A stretch of 6,994 nt of DNA from Clostridiales bacterium (GTDB lineage Bacteria; Bacillota; Clostridia; Oscillospirales; JAAYOS01): NCBI GenBank assembly GCA_012521525.1, contig JAAYMG010000112.1, positions 1-6,994 of the forward strand. Reading direction: 5' to 3'. A program made the position numbers and the translations under genes. Shown in pieces: positions 5,512 to 6,994 of this stretch. The number at the start of each line of letters is the position of its first letter. The stretch's first letter is position 1. Under the pieces are notes generated by a model, which did no database searches, was not told where the DNA came from, and worked only from the letters and a program-made list of their open reading frames with translations.

Positions 5512-6627
5512 TTATTCCACTTCGACAGCCGACGGTGACGAAACTATACATATATAACTTGTACCCGCATTGAATACAAGCTCGCTGCCGTCAGCTTTTG
5601 CATATTTAAAGGGCGACGTATATGAATCCTTTGACCACTTTATGTCTGTCATCTTCCCGTTGACGGCATATATGCCGTCTCCGCTGCCCACAAGGTCGAT
5701 CTCCATTCGCCCGTAAGCATCCCCCTTGATCGGTGTGATTTTGGCATAAAGAACAAGTACGTTTTTTATATTGAGCTGCTCGTTGCAACCGGCATCCATA
5801 TGCTTCTTGCCGTACTGCGAAACATAGTATCTTCCGCTCTCCTCGTCGTAACTGAAAACAGCCGTCTTGTACTGCGACATCTTTACCGATATTTCCTTTG
5901 CGCTGATGCCTTCCAGCTGCACTTCAGGCGCAAACTTTACCGGATATGTATATCCTTCTTTGTGCTCGGTCCTGAAACTCGCTTTGGCTATCGTTTTTTC
6001 TATCCTTTCGCCGTCCGTCATCAGGCTGTGCTCGAGTCCGTTATTTTTTCTCCTTTCCGCATCGCGGTAATAAAGGCTCCCTTCGTATCCCCCCCTGATG
6101 GCGTCCAGCGACGTCACTCCTCTGGTCTTTATATCTTCATAAGCCATTTCGCTTGCGCCCGCATGGAGGAGCAGAGCGTCATGGCCCTGCGCGATATCCA
6201 GATAATAACTGCGTGTCGAGCGGACGGATCCTATGATGCCGGCCAGTGAAGGGTTTTTCATTACTGCGACCAGACGCGTGATCCCTCCCTCTGCGACCGC
6301 CTCGTATATGATGTCCGCACTCATGAGGCCATACTGCGGAAGGGCTTGCTTTATGTTGTTTATCATGATCGCTACCGGCCTGCGGTTCAGGTACGCTTCA
6401 TCCATGGGCAGCCCTGTCAGTGGATTGAGGATTTCGGGCTCCGGCTCAGGTGTCTCTGTCGGTGTCGGTGTTGGTGTCGGAGTGGGTGTTGGCGTCGGAG
6501 TCGGTGTTTCTGCAACGGCAGGCTCCGGTGACTGCGAAGCCTCGGGTTCGTCCTCCGAGCATGCCCCCAGGCCGAGCAACATTGTCCCCAATAACATTAT
6601 AACCAGAAAAAGGGTGATCTTCTTCAT
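5512..6627 (-). CDS. YerB-like DUF3048 lipoprotein with Thr-Pro linker
   Basis: The 371-residue precursor starts with MKK and a hydrophobic segment (4-19). It has a lipobox LGAC with Cys23 as the lipidation site, so it should be anchored on the outer face of the cytoplasmic membrane. Residues 24-66 are an acidic, proline-rich linker including eight uninterrupted Thr-Pro pairs (41-56). The DUF3048 domain follows: NPLTGLPM (68-75), RRPVAIMINN (82-91), ALPQYGL.SADIIYE (95-109), EGGITRL (113-119) and IIGSVRSTRSYYLDIA (131-146). The C-terminal part from about 225 holds the second, YerB C-terminal-type domain, with SPFKYA near 338-343. The family's molecular function is unknown. GGAGG lies 8 nt before the ATG, and a candidate promoter is upstream. 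It appears to be the first gene of a unit with the CofE-like gene. Confidence 0.92.
   Translation of the reverse strand: MKKITLFLVIMLLGTMLLGLGACSEDEPEASQSPEPAVAETPTPTPTPTPTPTPTPTETPEPEPEILNPLTGLPMDEAYLNRRPVAIMINNIKQALPQYGLMSADIIYEAVAEGGITRLVAVMKNPSLAGIIGSVRSTRSYYLDIAQGHDALLLHAGASEMAYEDIKTRGVTSLDAIRGGYEGSLYYRDAERRKNNGLEHSLMTDGERIEKTIAKASFRTEHKEGYTYPVKFAPEVQLEGISAKEISVKMSQYKTAVFSYDEESGRYYVSQYGKKHMDAGCNEQLNIKNVLVLYAKITPIKGDAYGRMEIDLVGSGDGIYAVNGKMTDIKWSKDSYTSPFKYAKADGSELVFNAGTSYICIVSSPSAVEVE
6448..6507 (-). repeat. Hexanucleotide-type Thr-Pro repeat coding the lipoprotein linker
   Basis: Ten near-identical 6-bp units (ACN CCN, one reading ACA GAG) encode residues 41-60 of the DUF3048 lipoprotein. 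Codons vary among ACA, ACT, ACG and CCG, CCA, CCC, so the tract is imperfect and less slippage-prone than a pure repeat. Any change would be in multiples of 6 and stay in frame, altering only linker length. Confidence 0.85.
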
Positions 6628-6682
6628 TTTTTATACCTCCGCATGAGTACGACATAAACGTGGGGCCGCCCGCGTCTTCACA

Positions 6683-6711
6683 AGTTTAGCACAAAAAAAG
6701 ACCGTATACAA
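6683..6711 (-). promoter_or_regulatory. Candidate promoter of the lipoprotein/CofE-like unit
   Basis: Minus-strand TTGTAT (6711-6706) and TAAACT (6688-6683) are 17 nt apart, each 4 of 6 to consensus. The -10 is about 55 nt before the ATG. No better pair is seen in the 189-bp divergent spacer on this strand. Confidence 0.4.
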
Positions 6712-6816
6712 CATTATTTGCGTGCCGGAACTTCATATTATTTGTTATACCGTGTGGAAGTCGTTTGCAAATTGTGTTATTATTGATTCAAGACAAAACC
6801 CGGAAGGAAAGTGAAC

Positions 6817-6994
6817 ATGGAACTGCGAAGAAGCCTTTTGCGGGATGAACTTGAGATAAAAACCTACATCCTGTTCATACTCAAGCACTTCTACGAACCC
6901 GTTCCTGTTGAAGTGCTCAACGAGCTGTCTCTCGACAGGGTATCCAACTACTTCGAATTCATGGATGCGCTCCATGACCTGAAGAACAGCGGCA
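6817..6994 (+). CDS. DUF4364 family protein, 5' part only
   Basis: ATG 6817 begins 59 complete codons that run off the right edge. The reading starts MELRRSLLRDELEIKTYILF, then ILKHFYEPVPVEVLNEL, and continues to FEFMDALHDLKNSG. This fits the N-terminus of DUF4364, a clostridial family with a predicted winged-helix-like fold in which the opening helices (KTYILFILKHF) precede a short DNA-binding-like helix pair. It may be a transcription regulator, but that is a family-level inference and the function is not established. AAGGA lies 8 nt before the ATG. The gene is divergent from the lipoprotein gene; I could not find a convincing promoter for it in the spacer. Confidence 0.75.
   Translation, partial: MELRRSLLRDELEIKTYILFILKHFYEPVPVEVLNELSLDRVSNYFEFMDALHDLKNSG

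Overview
The window reads as a chromosomal segment of an anaerobic Firmicute, most likely of class Clostridia. The basis is the gene families: a DUF4364 protein, a YerB-like DUF3048 lipoprotein, a stand-alone HD-GYP protein with a clostridial-style N-terminus, a ComEB-type dCMP deaminase and a CofE-like protein. Strong Shine-Dalgarno sites, TTG and GTG starts, and AT-rich intergenic DNA around moderate-GC genes agree. No species can be named from the sequence alone.

Layout, left to right. Positions 1-492 (minus) hold the first 164 codons of a CocE/NonD-type alpha/beta hydrolase, starting at GTG behind a textbook TTGACA-N17-TATAAT promoter. Positions 563-1130 carry no convincing gene. They hold a TCGA-rich, degenerately repetitive stretch and, at 988-1029, the terminator of the next gene. 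Positions 1131-2300 (minus) encode an intact HD-GYP protein, a predicted cyclic-di-GMP phosphodiesterase. The AT-rich divergent spacer 2301-2527 has a promoter facing each way.

Positions 2528-4399 (plus) form a likely three-gene unit: a MacB/LolD-type ABC ATPase with no permease beside it, a dCMP deaminase, and a YdeI/OmpD-associated family protein. Two of the three start at TTG, fixed by Shine-Dalgarno position. Immediately after the last stop codon lies a degenerate tandem array of about 40-bp hairpin-forming units (4401-4572), then a strong terminator serving the convergent unit.

Positions 4651-6627 (minus) hold a two-gene unit: the DUF3048 lipoprotein with a Thr-Pro repeat linker, then a CofE-like protein with a three-copy 9-residue N-terminal repeat. 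At 6817-6994 (plus) the first 59 codons of a DUF4364 gene run off the end.

The genes do not form one obvious pathway. They look like ordinary housekeeping, signalling and envelope loci in short operons. I saw no mobile element gene, RNA gene, CRISPR array or defence island. The least-explained items are the 4.4-4.57 kb hairpin repeat array, the CofE-like protein with its repeat-built N-terminus, the ABC ATPase without a permease, and the TCGA-rich non-coding stretch.
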